A stretch of DNA of 59,285 bases from an uncultured Olsenella sp. (GCA_949290055.1 CASEQJ010000009.1:1-59285); one strand, 5' to 3'; shown: positions 44,001 to 52,024, counted from the stretch's first letter. Program-made: numbers and translations. The notes: generated by a model not told the origin, from the letters alone.

Positions 44001-44379
44001 CGTCGTGCAGATGCTCGACCTTTTTGAGCAGGAAAACCCAGGGTGCTTTGACGACCCCAAGCACACCTTTGCCGATCTCTACATGAAGTCGGGGCTCTAC
44101 ATCACCGAGGTTATCAAACGCTTGTATAACAGCGAGAAGATGCGCGAGCTATTCCCCGATGATCGCAAGCGCCTCGATCACATTCTTGAGCACCAGGTCT
44201 TTGGTATCGCTCCGACGAAGATCATCTACGAGATTGCGACGCACTTCATCCTTGGCTTCCATGACGAAGTCGGTCAGGGTTGCGACACGAACTTCGTCAT
44301 GGCCGACTCCGCGGAGCTTGCCAAGGAGGGCAAGCTCGCAGAGTTTGTTGAGGAGACGTTCGGAGGTAAGCTTGGATAA
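41050..44379 (+). CDS. GIY-YIG-like / DEAH helicase / methylase-like fusion (restriction subunit)
   Basis: 1109 residues. N-terminus: GIY-YIG-like IYAYSTPEIV with LKIGYTEQP (20-43). Then a superfamily 2 motor: Walker A AKPRFGKT (157-164), DEAH box IIDEAHEG (274-281), motif III-like LHLSGTPFKA, and motif VI region TTGVTIPEW to YMQAAFRAQNP. After a long helical region the C-terminus has a methylase-like piece: FTPRRVVVQMLDLF near 978 and FADLYMKSGLYITEV near 1007, a degenerate motif I. No NPPY. It starts two bases after the M subunit and is likely the DNA-translocating restriction engine. Confidence 0.82.
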   Translation: MGMTDISGKIKTSRPAIPQIYAYSTPEIVRHNGWLKIGYTEQPVDVRIDQQTYTADVIKKLEWHGNATWEDGSGTFRDEPFQAYLEKLGYERMPKKEWFRIGVAESKQHFYEFRENHGVLGTPSAIPYTLRTEQARAVEKTVDYAHCHERGEFLWNAKPRFGKTLASYDLVKTLGAEKVLIVTNRPAIANSWYDDYVKFVGTDNGYSFVSSVDALAGKPFCLSREDYTHAVVKDLTPKRFIEFVSLQDLKGSVYLGGSYDKLKEAVDLEWDILIIDEAHEGVDTFKTDVAFDHIRRKFTLHLSGTPFKAIANEKFPEEAIFNWTYADEQRAKRDWDDPELPNPYADLPQLNMFTYQMSDIIEDEVARGVDIDGETIEYAFDLNEFFATDSRGFFVHNDDVDRFLDALTLQKKFPFSTPELRNELRHTFWMLNRVDSARALAKKLQKHPVFKDYEIVLAAGDGKIDDASETQKSFNRVRSAIAEHDRTITLSVGQLTTGVTIPEWTAVLMLSNMKSPSLYMQAAFRAQNPCLFCHDGKYLRKENAYVFDFDPARTLTIFEEFANDLYIDTAAGGGTHDDRKQRIRTLLNFFPVIGEDENGEMIELDAERVLSIPRRIRSREVVRRGFMSDFLFQNISNVFRAPAEVIQLIQKFDPYKAPNEDLGITKDTAEELSLDYDGEVKVSDEQVIGTAKELFGGKRYSIKESLYDVIDEIRLTPAEPSEDDELIERLTKAFANDMTEPLVEAAKQSYGDDLKPAQQKKIERRIKADVDIAINRELGDFKIQRNLIEQERKAGLDAADTGEEADAVNRACDERLSQARNQLVESLKGSSDKLVQSAGETIVRETETAKREAKKQGLENGIRDHLRGFSRTIPSFLMAYGDDDTTLANFDQIIPSDVFLEVTSVTVEQFRFLRDGGDFTNEETGAVDHFDGNLFDPVVFDDSVREFIRLRGELANYFDESLKEDIFDYVPPQKTNQIFTPRRVVVQMLDLFEQENPGCFDDPKHTFADLYMKSGLYITEVIKRLYNSEKMRELFPDDRKRLDHILEHQVFGIAPTKIIYEIATHFILGFHDEVGQGCDTNFVMADSAELAKEGKLAEFVEETFGGKLG

Positions 44380-45043
44380 AACTGATGCTGACGATTCAAT
44401 TGTCGGTAAGTTGCCGCCGCATAAGAGGCTTCGAGTGGAAGAGTGCTTTGCCAAGGAGGTGCTTAGTGCATTAGATATCTTGAAGTTTGGGAATCTCCAG
44501 TTCAGTGAATGCCCTGATCTTATTGATAGAGATATCTCAGTTGGCGTCGAGGTAACTCAAGCAACGTCCGAGGCCGATCGTCATGCAGAGGGGTTATTCT
44601 CTAGAATTGTTGGTAAACAGAGTGGCGAAATAACGCCTAAGCAGCAGAGAAAGCTCATGCGTCTTGGCTCCGAATACTCGGATGGCATGTTGGTTGAGCC
44701 CGCTAGATGGGCTTCCGAACAATTCATTGTCGAATCATGTAAGGCGAAGCTGGAGAAGCTCAACGGAGGGGGATATACGAGCCTTTCCTCCTACCACCTG
44801 TTTATTGTCTGCGACGATGATCTGACAGATTATGTTGCTGACAATGCAACGAAAGAGGCTCTTGTTCTAAATAACCGCTTTGAGAAGAGATACGAAAGCG
44901 TTTTTGTGTCAGATAGATTCACTCCGCACCGACTTCTCGAGCTGTGTATGGGACGCGGCGCTTGGCGTATTTATAATTTCGACTATGATATTGCCGATAA
45001 CTTTTGGAAAAACGCATGGCGCGTGGCAAAGTACGACGCCTAA
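44372..45043 (+). CDS. Unknown protein with possible PD-(D/E)xK core, last gene of the operon
   Basis: 223 residues from TTG 44372, with CGGAGGT at 44361-44367; it overlaps the helicase gene by eight bases. The segment DRDISVGVEVTQA has the Asp then Glu-x-Thr spacing seen in some restriction-type nucleases, followed by SEADRHAEGLFSRI. No other family feature recognised. Position at the end of the operon suggests a nuclease or immunity partner. It runs convergently towards the reverse transcriptase gene, 38 bases away. Confidence 0.68.
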   Translation: MDKTDADDSIVGKLPPHKRLRVEECFAKEVLSALDILKFGNLQFSECPDLIDRDISVGVEVTQATSEADRHAEGLFSRIVGKQSGEITPKQQRKLMRLGSEYSDGMLVEPARWASEQFIVESCKAKLEKLNGGGYTSLSSYHLFIVCDDDLTDYVADNATKEALVLNNRFEKRYESVFVSDRFTPHRLLELCMGRGAWRIYNFDYDIADNFWKNAWRVAKYDA

Positions 45044-45081
45044 TCTCATTCCAAACCAGTTGCGCGTGCCGATGGATAGGT

Positions 45082-46005
45082 TTATGAGTGCAAGGAGACA
45101 ATGCGAGCGGCCTCAGGAAATGCTCCCGTGACGATTTGCCTTGCGGCGCCGATTCGGCCGATGGTTGAGGCAATCTTCGTTCTGTCGCCCTCTAGCGTAT
45201 CCTGCATACCATCCATGATCTTCTTCCCTAGTTGGTTGGGGATCCTTGGGCTCCCCTTTTTGCCTAAGGCAACGCCAGTGATGAGTTTATATCGGTCAGC
45301 TCCATAGTATCCGGTCTTTTCCCACTTGATTTTATGTCCATAAGCTTTCAGGACTCTGGCTAGTTCCTTCTCGAGGTTTCTTGGGTTCCTAATGGGCTTG
45401 CTACTAGAAAAGGTGAGGTCATCGACGTAGAGACTGAATTGGCAGCCATAGCTCTTTGCGAGCTCGGCGATTTCCTCGAACATTCGTTGATATGCGAAGT
45501 ATGCGACTAGCTGGCTGCATGGACTGCCCGTCGGAATAAGAGTAGAGCCATCCTCTCTCTCATATGTGGTTATGGTTGCGAGTAGGTCGGCGACGTCGGG
45601 CGCGCACCTCAGGCTATCGCGAAATAGACGGTAGACTGCCTCTCTGTTGCAGCGCTCATAGAAAGAGGCTATATCGGCTAAGAGAAAGTATCGGTTGCCT
45701 TCGTGGCTGAAAGCGTTGTCAATATGGCATACGCCCTTAGAGCCTGAATAGACCCACGAAGGCTTTTCTATCCGCTGCAGAAGGTGCTGGATTCTGCCCT
45801 GCACTTTCTTAAGCTCATCCTTAGGGGCATAAATTGTCCGAGTTTCGCCACAACCTGGCCTCTTTTCCAGTTCAAAGATGTGGTATTTGCGCCAGTCGGA
45901 AATCTCTGACAACTGCTCCGTGCTGACCTGAAGCTTCTTCGCAAGAGAACGTTTGCTGCCGCATTTGTAGAGTAGGCACTGATTAAGGGGTATCGCTGCT
46001 TTCAT
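45082..46005 (-). CDS. Retron-type reverse transcriptase
   Basis: 307 residues. Retron hallmarks are present: NAFSH (97-101, the NAxxH box of region X), catalytic Asp in LLADIASFY (Asp111), IPTGSPCSQ (158-165), catalytic YVDD (193-196) and ITG (242-244, the VTG box of region Y). It should make msDNA from a dedicated msr-msd RNA. The start overlaps the upstream HTH gene by four bases. No toxin effector other than the HTH protein is adjacent, which fits the HTH-associated (type VI-like) retrons. Confidence 0.88.
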   Translation of the reverse strand: MKAAIPLNQCLLYKCGSKRSLAKKLQVSTEQLSEISDWRKYHIFELEKRPGCGETRTIYAPKDELKKVQGRIQHLLQRIEKPSWVYSGSKGVCHIDNAFSHEGNRYFLLADIASFYERCNREAVYRLFRDSLRCAPDVADLLATITTYEREDGSTLIPTGSPCSQLVAYFAYQRMFEEIAELAKSYGCQFSLYVDDLTFSSSKPIRNPRNLEKELARVLKAYGHKIKWEKTGYYGADRYKLITGVALGKKGSPRIPNQLGKKIMDGMQDTLEGDRTKIASTIGRIGAARQIVTGAFPEAARIVSLHS

Positions 46006-46289
46006 TCTTCCGCCGCAAAAGTATCGATGAGTCTCGACATGAGACCAGTGATAAAGTCCTGACCCGCCCCATGTTTTTCAGCGCAGTCAAACTCCTCAGA
46101 GAATCGCATAAGAGATGAGGTTCTTATGCCAAGAATCTTGGAGTAGCGGTTTAGTAAATCGAGAGTGGGGGGCTTTCTTCCCTTTTCGATTTCGGAGAGA
46201 TAGCTTCCAGAGATGCCGAGGCGCTCACTCATTTCCTTGGCGGAGTATCCGTATATTCCGCGTAACCGCCTCAGTGTTTCGCCCAGCAT
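46002..46289 (-). CDS. XRE-family HTH protein coupled to the retron RT
   Basis: 95 residues: LRRLRGIYGYSAKEMSERLGISGSYLSEIEKGRK is a full XRE helix-turn-helix (residues 6-39 in pieces), with a short C-terminal helical tail. Overlaps the RT gene by four bases, so both are made together. In HTH-type retrons the HTH protein is the third component and may be effector or repressor. Confidence 0.88.
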   Translation of the reverse strand: MLGETLRRLRGIYGYSAKEMSERLGISGSYLSEIEKGRKPPTLDLLNRYSKILGIRTSSLMRFSEEFDCAEKHGAGQDFITGLMSRLIDTFAAEE

Positions 46290-46361
46290 GCTCAGCCCTC
46301 CATATCATGCAGCTCCCGAATTGGAGCGAAGATACAAGTTCGGGCGGGTTTTCCCGCTCCG

Positions 46362-46535
46362 CTAGTTTCTGAGCAAGTCCTTGGTCTCGTTGATGATTTT
46401 GAGAACCAAGCCCAGAAGCTCTACGGCCTTGAAGAGCGCCTTGAAAACGCTGGGGCGCAGCCTCTTGGTCGAAACCCGCACGCGAACGTGCGGGGCGAAG
46501 CGATCGCCTTCAGACGGGGGCAGCTGCTGTGCCAT
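46362..46535 (-). CDS. 57-residue basic protein upstream of the retron genes
   Basis: Starts MAQQLPPSEGDRFAPHVRVRV, then a basic segment STKRLRPSVFKAL and an amphipathic/hydrophobic helix VELLGLVLKIINE. The ATG at 46535 has a near-perfect Shine-Dalgarno (AAAGGAGGTG). It is 72 bases upstream of the HTH gene in the same direction. No family known to me. Could be a small toxin or a third retron-locus component. Confidence 0.6.
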   Translation of the reverse strand: MAQQLPPSEGDRFAPHVRVRVSTKRLRPSVFKALFKAVELLGLVLKIINETKDLLRN

Positions 46536-46539
46536 TCCG

Positions 46540-46765
46540 ACACCTCCTTTCTCACCGCTCTGTGCGGCGTCCCAAGGAAAGGAGAGGTGCGTCTGAAGGC
46601 GCCCACCCGGACCTTGTGCGCCCGCGCTTCCCAGCGCGGGCGCCCCCCGTGTGGCGGGGTATAGGTAGGACACGCTGGTTCCGTATCCCTCGGCGGCGCA
46701 AAATCATGCCGCCCAAGTCTGGGAGAGGACCTTACCGAGCTGTGCTCGATGCTGCCTTGATGGCA
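46540..46765 (-). ncRNA. Structured leader, candidate msr-msd or regulatory RNA of the retron locus
   Basis: On the minus strand an extended -10 TGC-TATAGT (about 46767-46772) is followed by several stems before the 57-residue gene: GAGC/GCTC, GGCGGC/GCCGCC (46693-46713), CCCCG/CGGGG (about 46645-46659), and GCGCCCGCGC/GCGCGGGCGC (46617-46642). No reading frame in it looks real. Its size and position suit a retron non-coding RNA, but a flanking a1/a2 repeat pair was not identified. The rest of the gap to 46854 is AT-rich with no gene. Confidence 0.4.
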
Positions 46766-46854
46766 CTATAGCATAGTGATTTGCGAATAGCGAGAAAAAT
46801 TCGCTAATGGTGAACTTTGCATGAATTCGGCTAGATTCTAATCGAAATAATCCC

Positions 46855-48264
46855 ATGCTGAGGACCACGGAGAGCTACCTCTTCCGTCGCTCTGTGTGTG
46901 ACGTCGCGACGAACAGCCTGAACAAGTTCTTCTCGTCCGTAATCGCGCGGCTGAACGCGGTGCGGGACGACGGCGGCAACATCCGCGAGGCCTATGAGGC
47001 GATTCTCTTGGGCGAGGAGGGGACGGCCCGGCGCATGCCGAGTGACGCGGAGTTCGAGCGGGCGCTCAGGACGCGCGACTGCTACGCGTTCAAGCGTGGC
47101 TTCTACCTGCTCACCACGCTCGAGAACAGCTGGCACGCGAAGGACCCGCTGGACTTCTCGGGCAGCACCTTTTCCATCGAGCACATCATGCCGCAGAACG
47201 CGCTTGCTAGTGCGGAGTGGCGCGAGATGCTCGGGGATGACTGCGAGCGTGTCTACGAAGAGCTCATCAACACGCTGGGCAACCTCACACTTACGGCGTA
47301 CAACCCTGAACTCTCTGACGCGCCCTTCGCGGAGAAGAAGGCGCACCTCAAGGGTGGCTTTGACCAGGACTACCTGGTGATCTCCAAGGAGCTGCACGAC
47401 CTAGACGTGTGGGACGAGAACGCTATCCGCGGACGTGCCGAGCGGTTGGCAGAGCGTGCTCTCGAGGTCTGGCCGTTCCCGGAGCTGAGTGCTGACGTCG
47501 TGGCGTCGTACAAGCCGGTCAAGAAGGCCGCGCCCGCGATGAAGTCCATGACGTTCAGAGCGGTCTGCACCATGGCGGAGATTGCTCCGGGGACTGAGCT
47601 GGTTGCCAGAGAGGGCGACCGTACCGTTGTTGCCACGGTGACCGACGACTACGGCATTCGCCTCTTCAACGGGGATGTTCTCAACAGCCCCTCACGCGCG
47701 GCGACGCGGGTGAAGGAGCTCGTGACCGGGAAGTATATTGCCGCTAACGGGTGGAGGTACTGGCGCGTGGGGGAGAGCGGTCAGTCTCTCTATGACGTGC
47801 GGGCAAAGTGCCTTGCTGAGGTTACGAACCCCGACCTCAAGTCGCTCTTCTGGGATGGCTTCTACGACTATTGCGCCGAGCGGCAGGACTTTGTTTCTGC
47901 GTATGCCGACCCGTCGGGTAGGGCGGAGAACAACGGGTGGTATGCGACGTTCGGGCTGGGTATGCGTGGCGTTCATGCGACGGCGTACTTCGCGCAGCGT
48001 GATGGTTGGGTCGGTGTGAATCTGTGGTTCACGGATGCGTCGCTGTATGAGGGGCTTGTCACGCGCAGTGTGGAGGTCGAGGCGCTGCTTGGCGATCTTG
48101 GAGGAGAGATTGTCTGGCGCGAGCCGAGCGAGAAGACGCGCGAGCTGCAGGTGCGGCTGGATGCGGATGTGAGCTCCGAGCACTGGGACGAGCTGTATGG
48201 CTGGCTCGTGATGGGGCTGCTTCAGATGCGTGCGGTGGCTGAGCTGCTACGGAATTCCGCATAA
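46855..48264 (+). pseudogene. GmrSD-like (DUF262/DUF1524) protein lacking its N-terminal domain
   Basis: The reading frame begins in mid-protein (ESYLFRRSVCDVATNSLNKFF), with no Shine-Dalgarno before ATG 46855. The DUF1524 nuclease motif follows: FSIEHIMPQN (His of the HNH) and NTLGNLTLTAYNPELSD. The C-terminus adds a RAMA-like module and a DUF4268-like end (LFWDGFYDYCAERQDF). The DUF262 NTPase half, about 350 residues, is missing upstream, where the retron leader begins. Probably a remnant of a type IV restriction enzyme cut by recombination; a functional short form is possible. Confidence 0.72.
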
Positions 48265-48333
48265 GAAAGGCCCGACTCATCGGGCCTTCCCAGGTGTAGA
48301 CCGAAGCCTTCCACCGCGATTGAATGTAGTGTA
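48263..48333 (-). ncRNA. Candidate small hairpin RNA downstream of Abi gene 3
   Basis: On the minus strand: extended -10 TGG-TACACT (48328-48333), ten bases, a small GGTG/CACC hairpin, then a strong stem AAGGCCCGA/TCGGGCCTT (48267-48288) followed by TTTCTT. It could be a 60-nt RNA or simply the terminator of the Abi gene that ends at 48351. The U-tract is on the minus strand only. Confidence 0.4.
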
Positions 48334-48350
48334 CCACGACGCCGTCAAAT

Positions 48351-49325
48351 CTATGCCTTTCGGGGCTCAGCGCTCACAAATTCTCGGGCGGTGGCTAGCT
48401 TGACCCTCGCGTTAGTCTTAATGATCTTGGAGTAAATGTTGAAAGGCAGTTCTGCGTGGAAGCGTTCTAGGATTCCCTCATATCCCGAAAGGAACTGCTT
48501 GCATTCGGTTTTAGTTAGTCCCATCCGGCACATAAAGTAGACGACGAGAACGACGTAATCGGTGATGTCAGTGAAGTCGACCCCTCCGACACCCGTCTCC
48601 TGCTTGATGAGCTGGGTTACGCCTGTGCTGATTGATCCCGAACGGAAACGGACGTCAAGGACCACGCCGTTGTGGGCAATGGCATTGCGCAGGTCCTTAA
48701 GTGCGTAGACGATGTCTCTGAGACGCAGTTCTGATTCGAGGTTGGTGGGCATGCCAAGGTCGCGTACGACGGCGGTTTGAACACGCTTGTCGAGACACTC
48801 GTAGAAAGATCCAAAGTTGCCGAGTGTCATGACCTCGAAGATGGCCCAAATGGGGATGTCCTTGTCGGCGTCTCGGAAGTGTCCAATGACGTCTCGGTTC
48901 TTGTGGTTACGGAAGATAAGGCTGTCTATTTCCCCGCGAAGTTTCTGGCGTTTTTCCCAGGCCTTTCTGTATGCGGTGCCCTTATGACTCCGGTAGTCGG
49001 TAAGACTCTTTCTCCAGATGTCCTCGAAGGTTGCCGAGCCCGAGTCTCTGAGGACGGCCTCCAGCGTGTAGTTCTTGAGGGCGGTCTCGATTTGCATGAC
49101 ACGGGGGTAGAGAAGCGTCTTGAGTTGTGTGTCGAAGTCATAAAGAGCTGCGACTTGGGAAAAATCAGTAAGCGGAAGTCTGCTGTCCGCCTTGCCGGCA
49201 AATCGATAGCCTTTGTACCCATGGTAATAACCAATGTTCTTGAGACGTCGTTTCTGGGCAGATCCTCCGATGGCGATACCGCTCTTGCGCAGGTGCTTCA
49301 TGAGGGAGTTTAGAGTCTTTGGCAT
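48351..49325 (-). CDS. Abi_2-type abortive-infection protein 3
   Basis: 324 residues. KTLNSLMKHLRKSGI, IGYYHGYKGYRF, LYDFDTQLKTLLYPRVMQIETALKNY and the HEPN motif LRNAIAHNG (R-x4-H) place it in the Abi_2 family with Abi gene 1. Gene has modest GC. It is convergent with the truncated GmrSD-like gene and divergent from the zinc-ribbon gene at 49447. Confidence 0.86.
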   Translation of the reverse strand: MPKTLNSLMKHLRKSGIAIGGSAQKRRLKNIGYYHGYKGYRFAGKADSRLPLTDFSQVAALYDFDTQLKTLLYPRVMQIETALKNYTLEAVLRDSGSATFEDIWRKSLTDYRSHKGTAYRKAWEKRQKLRGEIDSLIFRNHKNRDVIGHFRDADKDIPIWAIFEVMTLGNFGSFYECLDKRVQTAVVRDLGMPTNLESELRLRDIVYALKDLRNAIAHNGVVLDVRFRSGSISTGVTQLIKQETGVGGVDFTDITDYVVLVVYFMCRMGLTKTECKQFLSGYEGILERFHAELPFNIYSKIIKTNARVKLATAREFVSAEPRKA

Positions 49326-49446
49326 AGCGGATTCCTTGAGGTCGAGGAAGATTGCTGATTAAGCTAATCATTGCAGATGGGAGCTGGGTGATTGCCGAGA
49401 TAATGAATCTATTACGATAGGGATGACATTGTCGCGAGGAGGCCGG

Positions 49447-50466
49447 ATGCGCTGGGCTGAGCTCTATGGGCGAATGGATAGGCTTGTTCCCGTCAATGGT
49501 TTGGATACTGTCTTTTCGCGCTTGATATGGGACGTATACGAAGTTCGAGTCATAAGAGATGAGTGGGGAGATCCGCTGGGATTCTGCGCGATCGGAAAAC
49601 GTTGGGATAATCGGCGTAGACGTATGCTGCCTGACGAGTTCTTTAATCATGAGCTTGTTGATGTTGATATTCATGATGTTGATGCTTTGGCTGAGTTCAT
49701 GGAGGAATACGGTTTTCTTGGCCATCATTTCCTGCCAACTCAAATCACATACCAAAGATTTATCGAACTCGATTCGTATCTAGATAAAGATGTGGACTAT
49801 TTTGAAGCTATTACGCATTTTGCGTGGTGTGTAGATGACAGATATGACGACTATTTCGAAAATCCCGCCCCGGGGTTCTATCGCCTGTTGTGGCATGAGT
49901 TGAAAAGAATTGACGATGCCCTCAGAGAACAACAGTCGGGAGTTCCGTACTCTAAGAAAGCTTTCATTTTTGGCGTGGCCAGCATTGAGCGTGTGGTGGA
50001 GACCATCAAGAAATGGCGAAGATGTGCTACTGTCATCAAATTACTAATTGAGCATAAAAACATAGCCGATATCGCGAGAGAATTAAATCTCGAAGTGAAT
50101 CAAGCATGCGATTGTCTCGATGGAGCCGTGCGCAGTGTGAATGAACATATCGGCTTCTTGTCTCCAACAATCGAAGTCTATGATGAGGAACGAGGCTATT
50201 CTCTCATGGGTATAGCATCTGATCAGGATGCGGTCGGGCTTGAAGAGGCCATTGCTGTTCAACTGTGGCGATTTTCCTTGGAGGCGAAGGAGGGATATTC
50301 GATATGTAGGGAATGCGGTCGCATGTTTGTCCGAAAACGCTCAAAGACTGCGAAAGCAGCATCGAGGAGTACGAGTCAGTTCTGCTGTGATCGATGCAAG
50401 AATCGTAACGCGCAGCGAAGACATCGAAAAAGCCCGGGCTATTTACTGAAGCGTTCATCGAAATAG
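49447..50466 (+). CDS. Unknown protein with C-terminal CGNR-like zinc ribbon
   Basis: 339 residues from ATG 49447 (GCGAGGAGG at 49434-49442). The first 280 residues match nothing I know; they contain acidic stretches and a HTH-like KNIADIARELNLEVNQAC (about 207-224). The end has CRECGRMFVRKRS then FCCDRCKNRNAQRRHR, a four-Cys zinc ribbon with the CxNR-QRRHR layout of CGNR proteins, likely nucleic-acid binding. AT-rich codons mark it as foreign. Ends at a shared convergent terminator. Confidence 0.7.
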   Translation: MRWAELYGRMDRLVPVNGLDTVFSRLIWDVYEVRVIRDEWGDPLGFCAIGKRWDNRRRRMLPDEFFNHELVDVDIHDVDALAEFMEEYGFLGHHFLPTQITYQRFIELDSYLDKDVDYFEAITHFAWCVDDRYDDYFENPAPGFYRLLWHELKRIDDALREQQSGVPYSKKAFIFGVASIERVVETIKKWRRCATVIKLLIEHKNIADIARELNLEVNQACDCLDGAVRSVNEHIGFLSPTIEVYDEERGYSLMGIASDQDAVGLEEAIAVQLWRFSLEAKEGYSICRECGRMFVRKRSKTAKAASRSTSQFCCDRCKNRNAQRRHRKSPGYLLKRSSK

Positions 50467-50472
50467 AAACTG

Positions 50473-50513
50473 CTCGGCGGCTGCTCCTTGGAATCGTTGG
50501 AGCAGCCGCCGAG
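50473..50513. terminator. Bidirectional terminator hairpin
   Basis: Fifteen-base perfect stem (50473-50487 with 50499-50513) between the convergent zinc-ribbon and AIPR-like genes. Short A/T tracts flank it. Confidence 0.75.
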
Positions 50514-50533
50514 CTATTCAGTAGGGCAGCGGA

Positions 50534-51958
50534 CTACTTCGCCGTTAAATACGCCAGCGTCACCGCGTTCTCGGCGGAGGTGTAGCTGAAGGCGCCCTTG
50601 CCGACCTTCTGCGGGTCGTAGTCGGACTGCTGAATGACGCCGCAGTATTGAACCACGGCAGACTTGAACGCCTCGGTCTCTATGAAGCGATACGGGTCGG
50701 TCTTCCAGACAACCTCGTCGGTATTCTCATCGACTTCGATGAGGGCCCTGAGCCCGTAGACGAGCGGGTAGATGAAGCCGTCGGGCACGGGCTTGTCAGC
50801 CTTGCGGCCAAAGAACGGGGTCTTGTAGTCGTTGTTCTTGTTCATGAGGCTCTTGACGGCGCTGATCTTTCCGAAGGCTCCTATGGTGTTGTAGCAGTCA
50901 GGGAAGACCTGATAGATGCGGTCGAAGAGAGCAGGTAGGTCCGTTGCCACCCTAAGGGCGCTGGTGACCTGGGGGTCTTTCAGCTCGCGCTTCTGACCGA
51001 AAGACTTCGAGACCTTGCCGTCCCTGAGAAGGGTGAGGTACTTCTCGAGACACTTCTCCTTGCCGCTGTAGGTGAGAACTGCAGACGGGGCGTCCAGAAT
51101 CTTGTCGGGGCCATCCTGTACGTACTTGGTCTTTGAGAGCGCAATCCAGGCAAGGGCGACGAGGCTGCGGCTCTGGATGCTGCCGCCGTCGTTGGTCTTC
51201 CAGCTGATCTGGCTTGCAAACTCCGGGTCCTTCTCGGCAAACAGCGCCTTGAAGGAGTCGAAGAGGCCCTCCTGGTTGCCCTTCGTTCCCTGCGTGAGCT
51301 GCGCGTTGTTGTTTCGGGCGTCGCAGATCTCGAGGAGGGAGGAGCGGAAGCTGTCGACGCAGAGCTCGTCGTTGGGGTCTGCGGGAAGGATGAGCTCAAC
51401 GGGGATAAGGAAGTCGAGGAGGCCGACGCCCTGTTCGGCGAGCTCGTCCGCGTCGTCGTGAATTGCCTTGATGTAGGACTCGATTTCGTCACGGCGGTCC
51501 ATCCAGACCTGCTTGAAGTCGTCCCAGATTGCCATGTCGCGACGGGAGGGAGCCGGGGTTCCCGCAAACTTGGCCGCCTGGGAGAGGATGTACGTCCCAA
51601 TGGCAAGCGTGTTGTGACCGCCGTCGAGGATGCCCTCAGTGCTGCGGTCGACAAACTGTAGGCGATAACGGTTCCTGTCGAGCTCCTCGTACCAGGAGGC
51701 TGCGACGAGAATGCCCTTGGACTTTATGGGGAAGAGCTTGGACTTCTTTCCGACGCTCTCGTCCTTCTCGATGGACTCCTGGATGGCGGTTGTGACGCTG
51801 CCGAGGCGGGAGTTCCTGGGGTTGGCGTCGAGATTGAGCTGGTCAATCAGTCCGACGAGAAACTTGGGAGACATGAGGCCGACAACGCGGACGATGCGCC
51901 CGATCTGCTGCTCGAAACTCTGGGAAAGCCTGATGATGGTCGTGTTGCTGTTCTCCAT
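50534..51958 (-). CDS. AIPR-like (abortive phage infection) protein
   Basis: 474 residues, ATG 51958 with AGAAAGGG upstream. The segment RSTEGILDGGHNTLAIGTYI resembles the DGxH box of AIPR and DGQHR/DndB proteins, usually associated with phage defence or phosphorothioation. Other regions (LPALFDRIYQVFPDCYNTIGAFGK; YPLVYGLRALIEVDENT) give no firm match. The call is tentative. It is preceded by a highly structured non-coding stretch (52025-52137). Confidence 0.55.
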   Translation of the reverse strand: MENSNTTIIRLSQSFEQQIGRIVRVVGLMSPKFLVGLIDQLNLDANPRNSRLGSVTTAIQESIEKDESVGKKSKLFPIKSKGILVAASWYEELDRNRYRLQFVDRSTEGILDGGHNTLAIGTYILSQAAKFAGTPAPSRRDMAIWDDFKQVWMDRRDEIESYIKAIHDDADELAEQGVGLLDFLIPVELILPADPNDELCVDSFRSSLLEICDARNNNAQLTQGTKGNQEGLFDSFKALFAEKDPEFASQISWKTNDGGSIQSRSLVALAWIALSKTKYVQDGPDKILDAPSAVLTYSGKEKCLEKYLTLLRDGKVSKSFGQKRELKDPQVTSALRVATDLPALFDRIYQVFPDCYNTIGAFGKISAVKSLMNKNNDYKTPFFGRKADKPVPDGFIYPLVYGLRALIEVDENTDEVVWKTDPYRFIETEAFKSAVVQYCGVIQQSDYDPQKVGKGAFSYTSAENAVTLAYLTAK

Positions 51959-52024
51959 AATGGGACCCTTTCTGCGTTTGACTATCCAGCAAACGGTGCG
52001 AGGGTTGGAGAACTTCCCCGAGAG

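Noticed and set aside
46540..46765. Group II intron structure for the region in front of the RT
   Set aside because: No GUGYG start or domain V-like hairpin, and the RT has retron boxes and no maturase domain.
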